This document shows positions 47,096 through 56,381 of a DNA stretch of 64,000 nt, one piece after another (position 1 is the first letter of the stretch; each line of letters begins with the position of its first letter). This DNA is from Bradyrhizobium sp. 170 (GTDB lineage: Bacteria; Pseudomonadota; Alphaproteobacteria; Rhizobiales; Xanthobacteraceae). The position numbers and the translations under genes were made by a program. The stretch covers positions 2,294,001 to 2,358,000 of the forward strand of contig NZ_CP064703.1 of assembly GCF_023101085.1 (NCBI RefSeq), written 5' to 3'. Under the pieces are notes generated by a model that was not told the DNA's origin, searched no databases, and saw nothing but the letters and a program-made list of their open reading frames with translations.

Positions 47096-48607
47096 TCACC
47101 CGAGCTTTCGCCAGCTTCGGCCGTCGCGTTCAAGCAAATCGTTGGCTTCCTCCGGTCCTTCGCTGCCCGGTTCGTAAACCTTCAACCCCTTGCCGCCTGC
47201 CTTCTTCCAGGCATCGAGGAACGGTTGCACCGCCTGCCAGCCGGCCTCAACGCTGTCGGCGCGCTGAAACAGGATGTTGTCGCCGATCATGCAGTCATAA
47301 ATCAGCGTCTCGTAGCCAGTGGAAGGTTCGGCCTTGAAGTAGTCCTTGTAGCGGAACTTCATCTCGACGCCGTCGATGTTGATATTCGGCCCCGGCACCT
47401 TGGTGTTGAACTGCAGCGCGATGCCTTCGGTCGGCTCGGTCGAGATGATGAGGTAGTTCTGCGACAGCCGGTCCACCGGCGTGTCGCGGAACATCGCGAA
47501 CGGCGCCTGCTTGAACTTGATGGCGATTTCGGTGCGTTTGACGCCGAGCGCCTTGCCAGTGCGCAAGTAAAAGGGCACGCCGGCCCAGCGCCAGTTGTCG
47601 ATGGTCAGCTTCAGCGCCGCATAGGTCTCGGTGGTGCTACCGGGCGCGACGTCGGGGGTCTTGCGATAGTCGTCGATTTCGGCATCGCCAACCTTGCCGC
47701 CCCGATATTGGCCGCGCACGGAATTTTGCAGCGCCTCTTGTTCGCTCTGCGTCTGGATCGCGGAAAGCACTTCGGCCTTTTCGGAGCGCACCGAATGGGC
47801 GTCGAATTTCACCGGCGGCTCCATTGTGACCAGCGACAGCAGCTGGAACAGATGGTTCGGCACCATGTCGCGCAACGCGCCAGTTGCGTCGTAAAAGCTG
47901 CCGCGATGCCCGACGCCGAGTTTTTCATCGACGGTGATCTGGATGTGATCGATATGGTTGCGGTTCCAGATCGGCTCGAACATGCCATTGGCGAAGCGCA
48001 ACACCAGGATGTTCTGCACCGTCTCCTTGCCGAGGTAATGATCGATCCGGTAGATCTGGTGCTCTTCAACCAGTTTGAGCAATTCACTATTGAGCGCTCT
48101 TGCCGAAGCGAGGTCGGTGCCGAACGGCTTTTCCACCACCAGCCTCCGCCATGTGCCATTCTCCGCCAGCATGCCGGTGCGGCCGAGTTCGCGGCTGATC
48201 GGCAGGAACGCGTTGGGCGGCGTCGCCAGATAGAACAGGCGGTTGCCGCCGGTGTCTCGCGTGGTTTCGAGTTGGTCGAGCTGTTTGCTCATGGCGTCGA
48301 ACGATTCAGGCTCCTTCGGATCGGCCTCGACACAGGTCACGCATGCCAGGAGGCGTTGGGCGATCGCCTCATCCACCCCCTGGGTCGCGAACTGGCGCAG
48401 CCCTTTCATCAGGCTGTCGCGCAACCTGTCGCTCGTCATGCCCTTGCGGGCGACGCCGACCAGGCAGAACCTGTCAGGCAGGAGATCGCTTGCGGCGAGA
48501 TTATAGAGGGCAGGGACGACCAGTCGGTGTGCGAGATCGCCGGTCACGCCGAAAATGACGAACGAGCAGGGATCGGGTTTCTTCTGTGCTGTCTGACCGA
48601 CCGCCAT
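47096..48607 (-). CDS. zwf: Glucose-6-phosphate 1-dehydrogenase
   Basis: 503 residues. Oxidises glucose 6-phosphate to 6-phosphogluconolactone with NADP+ or NAD+. Nucleotide-binding motif FGVTGDLAHR at 19-28 (the usual GASGDL variant), the catalytic signature RIDHYLGKE at 187-195, and VEKPFGTDLASARALN. The rest, including the FRYKDYF and GYETLIYDCMIGDNILFQRAD stretches, is standard. Cytoplasmic. Lies between gnd (6 bases) and pgl (3 bases). Confidence 0.97.
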   Translation of the reverse strand: MAVGQTAQKKPDPCSFVIFGVTGDLAHRLVVPALYNLAASDLLPDRFCLVGVARKGMTSDRLRDSLMKGLRQFATQGVDEAIAQRLLACVTCVEADPKEPESFDAMSKQLDQLETTRDTGGNRLFYLATPPNAFLPISRELGRTGMLAENGTWRRLVVEKPFGTDLASARALNSELLKLVEEHQIYRIDHYLGKETVQNILVLRFANGMFEPIWNRNHIDHIQITVDEKLGVGHRGSFYDATGALRDMVPNHLFQLLSLVTMEPPVKFDAHSVRSEKAEVLSAIQTQSEQEALQNSVRGQYRGGKVGDAEIDDYRKTPDVAPGSTTETYAALKLTIDNWRWAGVPFYLRTGKALGVKRTEIAIKFKQAPFAMFRDTPVDRLSQNYLIISTEPTEGIALQFNTKVPGPNINIDGVEMKFRYKDYFKAEPSTGYETLIYDCMIGDNILFQRADSVEAGWQAVQPFLDAWKKAGGKGLKVYEPGSEGPEEANDLLERDGRSWRKLG

Positions 48608-48613
48608 GACCGC

Positions 48614-49609
48614 TCAGGCCTTCGTGCCAGGTTTTTTCGGCGGCTCCTTGTGGCCGCCGAAACCGGCCCGCATCGCCGACAGGATCTTTTCCGCGAAGGT
48701 GTGATCCTTGCGTGAACGGAAGCGTGCATAGAGCGCGGCCGTCAGCACTTCCGCCGGCACGGCCTCGTCGATGGCGGCGTTGACGGTCCAGCGTCCCTCG
48801 CCGGAATCCTCCACAAAGCCGGAGTAATTCTCCAGCGTCTGGTTTTCCGCGAGCGCGGATGATGTCAGATCGAGCAGCCAGGACGGGATCACGCTGCCGC
48901 GCCGCCACACCTCTGCGATATCGGCGATGTTCATGTCGAAGCGGTGCTCCGGCGGCAGCGCGTCGATATTGGCGTTCTTCAGGATATCAAAGCCCTCGGC
49001 ATAGGCCTGCATCAACCCGTATTCGATACCGTTATGGATCATCTTGACGAAGTGTCCGGCGCCCGACGGACCGGCGTGGATATAGCCCTGCTCGATGCGC
49101 GGGTCGCGGCCCTCACGCCCCGGCGTACGTGGGATGTCGCCAACACCTGGAGCCAGTGTCTTGAAGATCGGATCGAGCCGGTCAACCACCGCCTTGTCGC
49201 CACCGATCATCATGCAATAGCCGCGCTCGATGCCCCAGACGCCACCGCTGGTGCCGACGTCGAGATAGTGCAGGCCCTTTGCCTTCAGCGCTGCGCCACG
49301 GCGAACGTCGTCCTGCCAGAACGTGTTGCCGCCATCGATGATGACGTCGCCGGGCTGCATCAGCTTTGCCAATGCCTCGATGGTCGCCTCGGTGATCTTG
49401 CCTGCCGGCAGCATCACCCAGGCGGTGCGCGGCTTGTCGAGTTTGGCCACGAAATCTTCCAGCGTATCGACGCCCGCCGCGCCTTCCGCCGCAAGCGCGG
49501 CAACTGCCTTCGCATCCTTGTCGTAGACCACGGCGGTGTGGCCGTTGTTCATCAGCCGGCGGACGATGTTGCCGCCCATCCGGCCGAGCCCGATCATGCC
49601 GAGTTGCAT
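48614..49609 (-). CDS. gnd: 6-phosphogluconate dehydrogenase, short (type II) form
   Basis: 331 residues, much shorter than the 470-residue E. coli enzyme but typical of the YqeC/GntZ-like class. Dinucleotide motif GLGRMGG at 7-13, with D30 (VVYDKD) at the end of the second strand, which suggests NAD+ preference; this is an inference. Substrate-binding region [27 protein letters not shown] is intact. The C-terminus [24 protein letters not shown] is the shortened helical domain. It decarboxylates 6-phosphogluconate to ribulose 5-phosphate. Confidence 0.94.
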   Translation of the reverse strand: MQLGMIGLGRMGGNIVRRLMNNGHTAVVYDKDAKAVAALAAEGAAGVDTLEDFVAKLDKPRTAWVMLPAGKITEATIEALAKLMQPGDVIIDGGNTFWQDDVRRGAALKAKGLHYLDVGTSGGVWGIERGYCMMIGGDKAVVDRLDPIFKTLAPGVGDIPRTPGREGRDPRIEQGYIHAGPSGAGHFVKMIHNGIEYGLMQAYAEGFDILKNANIDALPPEHRFDMNIADIAEVWRRGSVIPSWLLDLTSSALAENQTLENYSGFVEDSGEGRWTVNAAIDEAVPAEVLTAALYARFRSRKDHTFAEKILSAMRAGFGGHKEPPKKPGTKA

Positions 49610-49621
49610 ATCCTGACTTTC

Positions 49622-52468
49622 CTAGCTGAGCGCTTCCGCAATCGCGGCATCGAGTGCGGACAGTCCCGATCCGAGATCGCCCTTGAGATGGACCCGCAGC
49701 GCGCGCCGCCCACGTTCGGTGAGCACATCGAAATCGCCGCGCGCCTGCGCCGCCTTGATGATGCCGAAGCTCGCCTTCTGGCCGGGCACCGGCAAATCCT
49801 CGGCATCGTCGGCCGTGATCTGCAGGAACACGCCGCTGTCGGGGCCACCTTTGTAGGCCTGGCCGGTGGAGTGCAGGAAGCGCGGGCCGAACTCGGCGCA
49901 GGTTGCAACGTGATGCGTGTCGCGCACCGCAAGCCGCATCTTCTGCAGCGAGCCGATGGTGCCGGGGTCTCGCGCGATATAGGCGAGCAGGGCGACATAG
50001 TCGCCGCTGTCCGAACGCGAAAGATGCGCTCTTATCCACGAACCGAGCGTGCCGTCGGCGCCGGCCTTGCGCAGCTCGGCGGCGTTGTGCGCGTCGGTAT
50101 AGAGATCGGCCTCGTCGGTCGAAATCACCGGCTTCTCCGCAGGAAGCGCGCCGGTCTTCTCGAACGCAGTCGTCAATTCGCGGGTCTTGATCTTGGCTGC
50201 TTCCACATCGGGCTGGTTGAATGGATTGATCCCGAGGATCGCGCCCGCCACGGCGGTCGCCATCTCAAACCGGAAAAACTCCTGGCCGATATGGTCGATC
50301 GATTTCATGACGATGCGGGCCACAGGATGCCCGGCCGCTTCGAGCGCTTTGAGCCGGTCGTCATGCGAGGCGTCGTCTTCACCTTCGGTACGGATATCGA
50401 TGAAGAAGCGGTCGTTGCCGTAAAGCGCGGGATCGCCGAGCGGTTCGCCGTCGATCGGGATCAGGCCCTTGCCGTCCTTCCCCGTGGATTCGGCAATCAG
50501 CTGTTCGGCCCAGGCGCCGAAATCGGCGACCTTCTCCGACGAAGTTATTGTCACCTTGTCGCGACCTTCAAGGCCGGCGAGCCCCATCGCCAGTCCGAGC
50601 TGCACGCCCGGGTTTTCGTGCGGCGGCACGTCGGCGCCGCACGAGCGCACCATCGCGAGCGCGTGCGTGATCAGGCTGCGAACGTCGATACCGGCGGCAG
50701 CCGCCGGCACCAGCCCGAACGGCGACAGCACGGAATAGCGTCCGCCGATTGCGGGATCGCCGCGGAAGATGCGGGCAAAGCCCTGCTTGATAGCGACCTT
50801 CTCCAGCGACGAGCCGGGATCGGTGACGGCGATGAAGCGGTGGCCGGCCTTGTCCTTGCCGATGGTTTTCGAGACGCGATCGAAGAAGTAATCCTTCATC
50901 ACGTTCGGCTCGGTGGTGCCGCCGGATTTGCTGGAGACAATGAACAGCGTATGGGCGAGATCGACCGTGTCCTCTATCGCGCGCACCTGCGCGGGATCGG
51001 TGGAATCGAGCACATGCAGCTTCGGAAAACCGGATTTTTTGGCAAATGTTTCCGCCAGCACCTCCGGCCCGAGGCTCGATCCGCCCATGCCGAGCACGAC
51101 GGCATCGCTGAAATTCTGTCCCTTCACGCGGCAGGAAAAATCCTCGTAGTCGGCGACGTCGGCGGCCGCGGGGCTGTTCAGCCAGCCCAGCCATTTGTTT
51201 TCGTCGTCATCGGTCCAGACCGATTGGTCCTTCTGCCACAGGCGGCGGATGGTAGCCGATGCACGCCAGTCCTCGGTGCTCTTCTCCACGGCCTTCCTGA
51301 TGCCATCGCCGAGCGCGAGCTGCTGCCGGTCGATGCCGCCGCCGAGCGAAGCCGCGCGCTTCTGCGCGACCGCGCCATAGAGCTTGTCGGCGGCATCCGC
51401 AAACAGCTTGACGCCGTCCCTGACCAGTTCTTCCGTGATGGCGTCGAGCGAGATGCCGGACTTTTCGAGCTCTTCCAGCACGCGCCTGGCGTCCTCGATA
51501 TTCTCCTCGAGGCTGTCGCGCAGCTTGCCATGGTCGCGGAATGCATCGAGCGTTGCCGGCGGCACAGTGTTGACGGTGTTGGCGCCGATCAATTCCTCGA
51601 CATACAGCACATCGCTGTAGTCCTTGTTCTTGGTGCCGGTGGAAGCCCACAGCAAACGCTGTGGCTTTGCGCCCTTGGCCGCGAGCTTCTCCCAACGGGG
51701 ACCTGCGAACAGCCGCTTGTAGTCCTGATAGGCAAGCTTGGCGTTGGCGACGGCGATCTTGCCCTTCAGCGCGCTCAGCCGCTCCTTCTCGCTGGGGTCA
51801 TTGGCTTTTGCGATCTTGTCGTCGAGCTGCTTGTCGACCGCGGTATCGATGCGGCTGACGAAGAAGGAGGCGACGCTGGCGACAGGCGCGGGATCGCCGC
51901 CATTGGCGACGTATTTTTCCAGGCCGGCGATATAGGCCTCCGCCACCTCGCGATAGACCTCTTGCGAGAACAGCAGCGTGATGTTGATGCTGATGCCTTC
52001 GCCGATCAGATGTTCGATCGCGGGTAGGCCCTCCGGCGTGGCCGGCACCTTCACCATCAGGTTCTGCCGCTTGACGTCCTTCCAGAGACGTTCGGCCTCC
52101 GCAATGGTCCCCTTGGTATCCATCGCCAGATAGGGCGAGACCTCGAGGCTGACGAAACCGTCGGCGCCGTTCAAGTGGTCGTAAACCGGGCGCAGCACGT
52201 CGGCGGCATTCTGGATGTCCTCGATGGCGAGCGCCTCGAACAGGTCGGCGACGGGGCGGTCGCCCGCCTCCAGGGCGTGGCCGATCGCGCCGTCATATTC
52301 GTCCGAACTGCCGATCGCCTTTTCGAAGATCGAAGGGTTCGAGGTGACGCCCTTGACACCGTCGGTATCGATCAGCGCCTTGAGGTCGCCCTTGGCGACG
52401 AAGCCGCGGGCGAGGAAGTCCAGCCAGATCGCCTGGCCATGGTTTTCGAGTGCTTTGACGGGATTCAT
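49622..52468 (-). CDS. tal-pgi: Fused transaldolase / glucose-6-phosphate isomerase
   Basis: 948 residues from the ATG at 52468; a longer frame adds 14 residues without a better start. Residues 1-365 are transaldolase: VKGVTSNPSIFEKAI near the start, MVKVPATPEGLPAIE with the Schiff-base lysine, and LLWASTGTKN. Residues about 400-948 are a phosphoglucose isomerase: VVLGMGGSSLGPEVLA, FIVSSKSGGTTEPNV and RYSVLSPFGLVPAAAAGID. Such fusions are known from rhizobia and acetic acid bacteria. It links the non-oxidative and oxidative pentose phosphate routes and heads the six-gene unit. Ribosome-binding site is poor (CAGGCACC). Confidence 0.96.
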   Translation of the reverse strand: MNPVKALENHGQAIWLDFLARGFVAKGDLKALIDTDGVKGVTSNPSIFEKAIGSSDEYDGAIGHALEAGDRPVADLFEALAIEDIQNAADVLRPVYDHLNGADGFVSLEVSPYLAMDTKGTIAEAERLWKDVKRQNLMVKVPATPEGLPAIEHLIGEGISINITLLFSQEVYREVAEAYIAGLEKYVANGGDPAPVASVASFFVSRIDTAVDKQLDDKIAKANDPSEKERLSALKGKIAVANAKLAYQDYKRLFAGPRWEKLAAKGAKPQRLLWASTGTKNKDYSDVLYVEELIGANTVNTVPPATLDAFRDHGKLRDSLEENIEDARRVLEELEKSGISLDAITEELVRDGVKLFADAADKLYGAVAQKRAASLGGGIDRQQLALGDGIRKAVEKSTEDWRASATIRRLWQKDQSVWTDDDENKWLGWLNSPAAADVADYEDFSCRVKGQNFSDAVVLGMGGSSLGPEVLAETFAKKSGFPKLHVLDSTDPAQVRAIEDTVDLAHTLFIVSSKSGGTTEPNVMKDYFFDRVSKTIGKDKAGHRFIAVTDPGSSLEKVAIKQGFARIFRGDPAIGGRYSVLSPFGLVPAAAAGIDVRSLITHALAMVRSCGADVPPHENPGVQLGLAMGLAGLEGRDKVTITSSEKVADFGAWAEQLIAESTGKDGKGLIPIDGEPLGDPALYGNDRFFIDIRTEGEDDASHDDRLKALEAAGHPVARIVMKSIDHIGQEFFRFEMATAVAGAILGINPFNQPDVEAAKIKTRELTTAFEKTGALPAEKPVISTDEADLYTDAHNAAELRKAGADGTLGSWIRAHLSRSDSGDYVALLAYIARDPGTIGSLQKMRLAVRDTHHVATCAEFGPRFLHSTGQAYKGGPDSGVFLQITADDAEDLPVPGQKASFGIIKAAQARGDFDVLTERGRRALRVHLKGDLGSGLSALDAAIAEALS

Positions 52469-52715
52469 GGTGCCTGTTCTGTTCGGTCGGTTTTCTTGGG
52501 TTTCCGGCACTTTCGGGGGCAGGGCCGGAAAGTCAACATTTGGTTGGGCATGCAGCCGGATGGAATGGGACGGTCCGGGACGATAACGCCATTGGCACCG
52601 GTTCGATCCCGAAAATGGCTGTTCTCACAGCCCTCGATCCCAGCGGGTCGGTCGAACCGGCTTCCGGAATTATGACACCAACGGGCACAAGCACGAAGTC
52701 GTGAAGGAGGCCGTG

Positions 52716-52979
52716 ATGCGCCGTCGTTTTTCGCTCCCCACCTGCCTCGTACTCTTGTGTGGCCTGGTCGCGTTTGGCCCGACCACGGCCGAAACCGCCG
52801 GCATCGGCGTGCATTTGAGGGTTCATGTGCAAAACATTCCGCGGGCGATTGCAGGGGGACTCAACCCGCATGTCAGCGTGGGAGCGGGCGCGCAGGCGCC
52901 GTCGCGACTGAGCCCGAACACGCGAAGTATTCAGCCGGGCGGAGCGGGCGAAACTACGGCAACCAAATCGCCCAAATGA
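52716..52979 (+). CDS. Small secreted hypothetical protein (87 aa)
   Basis: The ATG at 52716 has AAGGAGG five bases ahead, an excellent ribosome-binding site. Residues 1-25 (MRRRFSLPTCLVLLCGLVAF) form a signal peptide, probably cleaved after the alanines of TTAETAG. The mature part is about 60 residues, rich in Gly, Pro, Ser and Thr, with no cysteine and no domain I know. Divergent from the tal-pgi operon. Function unknown. Confidence 0.6.
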   Translation: MRRRFSLPTCLVLLCGLVAFGPTTAETAGIGVHLRVHVQNIPRAIAGGLNPHVSVGAGAQAPSRLSPNTRSIQPGGAGETTATKSPK

Positions 52980-53032
52980 GCGATTGATGTGAAAGGTTCA
53001 CGTCGAGCGGCAACATCTGAAGGCCTACGACA

Positions 53033-53269
53033 TCAGGGTCGCAGATAAAGGTAGCCCTGCGATTGCAGCTCGGCGATCCGCACCACACCGCCCTGCTCGG
53101 CGGCGATGAAGCCCGGCAGCAAATCCTTCGGCGCGACATTCTGGGACTTCATGGTGTTGCCACAGGCGGCGAGTTCGAGACCGGCTTTGGAGAACTGACC
53201 GACGCGCTTCGAAACATCGGGGTTGGCGGAGGTCGAATGAAACGCTCGCAATCTTTCCGGCCAAAGTGG
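53033..53269 (-). pseudogene. 5'-truncated DsrE-family gene
   Basis: A minus-strand frame reads RAFHSTSANPDVSKRVGQFS, then GLELAACGNTMKSQNV, APKDLLPGFIAAEQGGVVRIA and ends ELQSQGYLYLRP. The pattern LxxCGNTM followed by a GVxRIxELQxQGxxYxRP end is that of DsrE/DsrF-like proteins, whose conserved cysteine is present here. The N-terminal half is gone: an in-frame stop lies just upstream of 53269 and the sequence further on is not recognisable. I infer a decayed gene. The frame could be expressed only from a TTG. Confidence 0.6.
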
Positions 53270-53319
53270 TGTAGATCACAGACCTAAGTAGTGGGGCGTA
53301 CCAACCTATGTAGTATGGC

Positions 53320-53922
53320 TCATTTGTGCCGGAGTGCCGCAAGCTCCTTGCGATCCGTCACCAACTCGGAGCATTCGTGCAGATCGGCGCGATCAACGCG
53401 GAAGATCTTGTCGGCGCCGGCAACCAGATCATTGCTGGCGTCGTCGTCGGGTTTGTTGCGCTCCCGGATCCTGATCCGCTCCAGCCGGATCAGCGCGGAT
53501 TTGTCGTCCTTCATCGCCACGTCAATGCCGCCGCCTTCGCAATCGACGCCGCAGCCAAGTCGAATTTCGCCGCCGGCGTTTTCGGCGACGATGTGATTGC
53601 AGTAGCCGCTGGAATCGAAATTGCCGGCGCGGTGGCGATATTTGAAGCCGAGGCGGAACGGATAATTGACGGTCATGTCTTCCGGCGCGTCCTCGGCTGT
53701 CACCAGCAGCTTCATCGCGCTGACTTTCTGCTTCGGATGCTGCGCCAGATGGCTGGCGTCATAACGACGCACGAAGCAGGCATAGGTCTTGTGGCTGAGC
53801 GGGCCGCCGAACATCTGAGTATAGAAGGCGGTGGCTTTGGCTTTGTCGACGCCTTCCTGGGCGTGACAGGCATGGGCTCCGATGACGGAGGCAACGGCGG
53901 CGACGATGCAGGCGTATTTCAT
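53320..53922 (-). CDS. Secreted hypothetical protein (200 aa)
   Basis: Begins MKYACIVAAVASVIGAHACHA, a Sec signal peptide likely cut before QEGVDK. The mature protein contains four further cysteines (in CFVRRY, GYCNHIV, RLGCGVDCEGG), which may form disulfides in the periplasm. GGEIRLGCGVDCEGGGIDVAMKDDKSALIRLERIRIRE looks like a beta-rich core. I do not recognise the family. It ends 50 bases before the DsrE remnant on the same strand and is divergent from the prkA operon. Confidence 0.65.
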   Translation of the reverse strand: MKYACIVAAVASVIGAHACHAQEGVDKAKATAFYTQMFGGPLSHKTYACFVRRYDASHLAQHPKQKVSAMKLLVTAEDAPEDMTVNYPFRLGFKYRHRAGNFDSSGYCNHIVAENAGGEIRLGCGVDCEGGGIDVAMKDDKSALIRLERIRIRERNKPDDDASNDLVAGADKIFRVDRADLHECSELVTDRKELAALRHK

Positions 53923-54425
53923 GGCAGACTCGGGTTAAACGCGCGGCATGTTACTTTAGTTGCAGTTGGCGCCGGGTGCGTTCAACACCCCGTCCGCGAT
54001 GAACGCGTGTTAATCTTGGCCTTATTTGCCGCTGACCGGCCGCCCGAAGGTCACAAAAGGCGCGGTTATCGCGCGTCCGGGCCGTTTCAGAGCTCCGAAG
54101 TGCTCCGTTTGGCTGTTCGGGGTTTGCCAGGCGGATGCAGATTCGAGCCGCGCGACCGCTCAGATTCCTTAAAAAATCCCTTACAGCGTGCTCAGTACTT
54201 ACCCGGTAAAAAATGTTGCAGCACGGCTACAACTCGAGCGAAATGGCACCGTATCTTTACGAGGAGGAGGCCGTTAGCACGAGTATTGCATTGCATTGTG
54301 AAGTCGCTCGCGTGTCCAATCTACCTATGTGCTGATTGTGATTCGCGAACGGAAGCTGTGACGCTCCGACACTGGAACCCTAGTGGTGCGTCCGGCATTT
54401 ACAGGTGACCATGGAGAGACGGATC
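53923..54425. other. Long intergenic region upstream of prkA
   Basis: 503 bases, locally AT-richer than the surroundings (for example CCTTAAAAAATCCC near 54175 and GTAAAAAATG near 54205). No convincing gene. It should carry the promoters for prkA-yeaH-spoVR and for the divergent secreted protein. GTATTGCATTGCATTGTG near 54280 is a short direct repeat. A sigma-54-like TGGCAC at 54244 lacks the GC of the -12 box, and a GGAAC at 54370 has no -10 partner. Confidence 0.5.
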
Positions 54426-56369
54426 ATGTACAACGATTCTCTGTTCAATGCTTTCGCCCGGTCCTTCGAAGCCAGAAGCCAGACCGACATGTCGATGGCG
54501 GAATATCTGGAGTCGTGTCGAAGCGATCCGATGCGATATGCCAATGCAACCGAACGATTGCTAGCAGCGATCGGTGAGCCTCAGATGATTGACACGGCCA
54601 AGGACCCTCGCCTTGGCCGTATCTTTTTGAATCGCACGATGCGGCTCTATCCGGCCTTCGCCGGCTTCTACGGCATGGAAGACACGATCGAGCGCATCGT
54701 CGGGTTCTTCCGCCACGCGGCGCAGGGCCTCGAAGAGCGCAAGCAGATACTCTATCTGCTTGGGCCTGTCGGTGGCGGCAAATCCTCGCTCGCCGAACGC
54801 CTCAAGTCGTTGATGGAAGTCCACCCCATTTACGTGTTGAAGGCCGGCGACGAACTCAGTCCCGTGTTCGAAAGTCCGCTCAGCCTGTTCGATCCGGACG
54901 CGCTGGGACCGATGCTCGAGGAGAAGTACGGCATTCCGCGCCGCCGCCTCACCGGACTGATGAGCCCGTGGTGCTACAAGCGCCTCGAAGCCTTCGGTGG
55001 CGACATCTCGCAATTCCGCGTCGCCAGGATCCAGCCGTCGCGGCTGCGCCAGATCGCGATCGCCAAGACCGAGCCCGGCGACGAAAATAATCAGGACATC
55101 TCCTCGCTCGTCGGCAAGGTCGATATCCGCAAGCTGGAGATCTTCGCCCAGAACGATCCTGATGCCTACAGCTATTCCGGCGGGCTCAATCGCGCCAACC
55201 AGGGCATTCTCGAATTCGTCGAAATGTTCAAGGCGCCGATCAAGATGCTGCATCCGCTGCTGACTGCGACGCAGGAGGGTAACTACATCGGCTCCGAAAA
55301 TATCGGCGCGATTCCCTTCACCGGCATCATTCTCGCGCATTCCAACGAGTCGGAATGGCAAAACTTCAAGGCCAACAAGAACAACGAAGCCTTCATCGAC
55401 CGTATCTGCGTCATCAAGGTGCCGTACTCCCTGCGTGTCACCGAAGAGCAGAAGATCTACGAAAAGCTGATCCAGGGCTCCGAACTGGCTACCGCGCCCT
55501 GCGCCCCGGCCACGCTGGAAACGCTGGCGCGCTTCTCGGTGATGTCGCGGTTGCGCAAGCACGAGAATTCGACCGTGTTCGCCAAGATGCGGATCTACGA
55601 CGGTGAAAGCCTCAAGGAATCCGATCCGAAGGCGCGCAGCGTTCAGGAATACAGGGATGCCGCCGGCGTCGACGAAGGCATGGACGGCGTTTCGACCCGC
55701 TTCGCGTTCAAGGTCCTCGCTGCGACGTTCAATCACGACACCAACGAGGTTGGTGCCGACGCGGTCCATCTGATGTACACGCTGGAGCAGGCGATCCGGC
55801 GCGAGCAGCTTCCCGACGAAGTCGAGAAGCGTTACCTTGAGTTCATCAAGGCTGAACTCGCGCCGCGCTATGCCGAATTCATCGGGCACGAGATCCAGAA
55901 GGCCTATCTCGAATCCTATTCGGATTACGGCCAGAACCTGTTCGACCGCTATGTCGACTATGCCGACGCCTGGATCGAGGATCAGGATTTCAAGGATCCC
56001 GACACCGGACAACTGCTCGATCGCGAACTGCTCAATCAGGAGCTGACCAAGATCGAAAAACCGGCCGGCATCGCCAACCCCAAGGACTTCCGCAACGAGG
56101 TCGTCAAGTTCTCGCTGCGGTCGCGGGCCCAGCACGGCGGCAAGAATCCGACATGGACCAGCTACGAGAAGATTCGCGAAGTGATCGAGAAGCGGATATT
56201 CTCCCAGGTCGAGGATCTGCTGCCCGTGATTTCCTTCGGCTCGAAGAAGGACGGCGAGACCGAGAAGAAGCATGACGACTTTGTCGCGCGCATGGTCGAG
56301 CGCGGCTACACCGAGCGGCAAGTCCGCCGCCTGGTCGAGTGGTACATGCGCGTAAAACAGGCTGGCTGA
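54426..56369 (+). CDS. prkA: PrkA-family serine protein kinase / AAA+ protein (YeaG type)
   Basis: 647 residues from the ATG at 54426, which has GGAGAG eight bases ahead; an in-frame GTG at 54405 is less likely. Walker A GPVGGGKS lies at residues 113-120 in the AAA+ domain, and the C-terminal third resembles the kinase-like region of PrkA. Typical opening SLFNAFARSFEARSQ and SMAEYLESCRSDPMRYANATERLL. In enterobacteria this kinase, with YeaH, takes part in adaptation to nitrogen starvation and stationary phase. First gene of a three-gene unit. Confidence 0.96.
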   Translation: MYNDSLFNAFARSFEARSQTDMSMAEYLESCRSDPMRYANATERLLAAIGEPQMIDTAKDPRLGRIFLNRTMRLYPAFAGFYGMEDTIERIVGFFRHAAQGLEERKQILYLLGPVGGGKSSLAERLKSLMEVHPIYVLKAGDELSPVFESPLSLFDPDALGPMLEEKYGIPRRRLTGLMSPWCYKRLEAFGGDISQFRVARIQPSRLRQIAIAKTEPGDENNQDISSLVGKVDIRKLEIFAQNDPDAYSYSGGLNRANQGILEFVEMFKAPIKMLHPLLTATQEGNYIGSENIGAIPFTGIILAHSNESEWQNFKANKNNEAFIDRICVIKVPYSLRVTEEQKIYEKLIQGSELATAPCAPATLETLARFSVMSRLRKHENSTVFAKMRIYDGESLKESDPKARSVQEYRDAAGVDEGMDGVSTRFAFKVLAATFNHDTNEVGADAVHLMYTLEQAIRREQLPDEVEKRYLEFIKAELAPRYAEFIGHEIQKAYLESYSDYGQNLFDRYVDYADAWIEDQDFKDPDTGQLLDRELLNQELTKIEKPAGIANPKDFRNEVVKFSLRSRAQHGGKNPTWTSYEKIREVIEKRIFSQVEDLLPVISFGSKKDGETEKKHDDFVARMVERGYTERQVRRLVEWYMRVKQAG

Positions 56370-56381
56370 GGCGGATGAAAC

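Noticed and set aside
48944..52027. A 1027-codon plus-strand frame opposite gnd and tal-pgi
   Set aside because: Antisense to genes with intact active-site motifs; no recognisable protein.
54244..54260. Sigma-54-like TGGCAC upstream of prkA
   Set aside because: The -12 half reads TTTA instead of TTGC; the required GC is absent.
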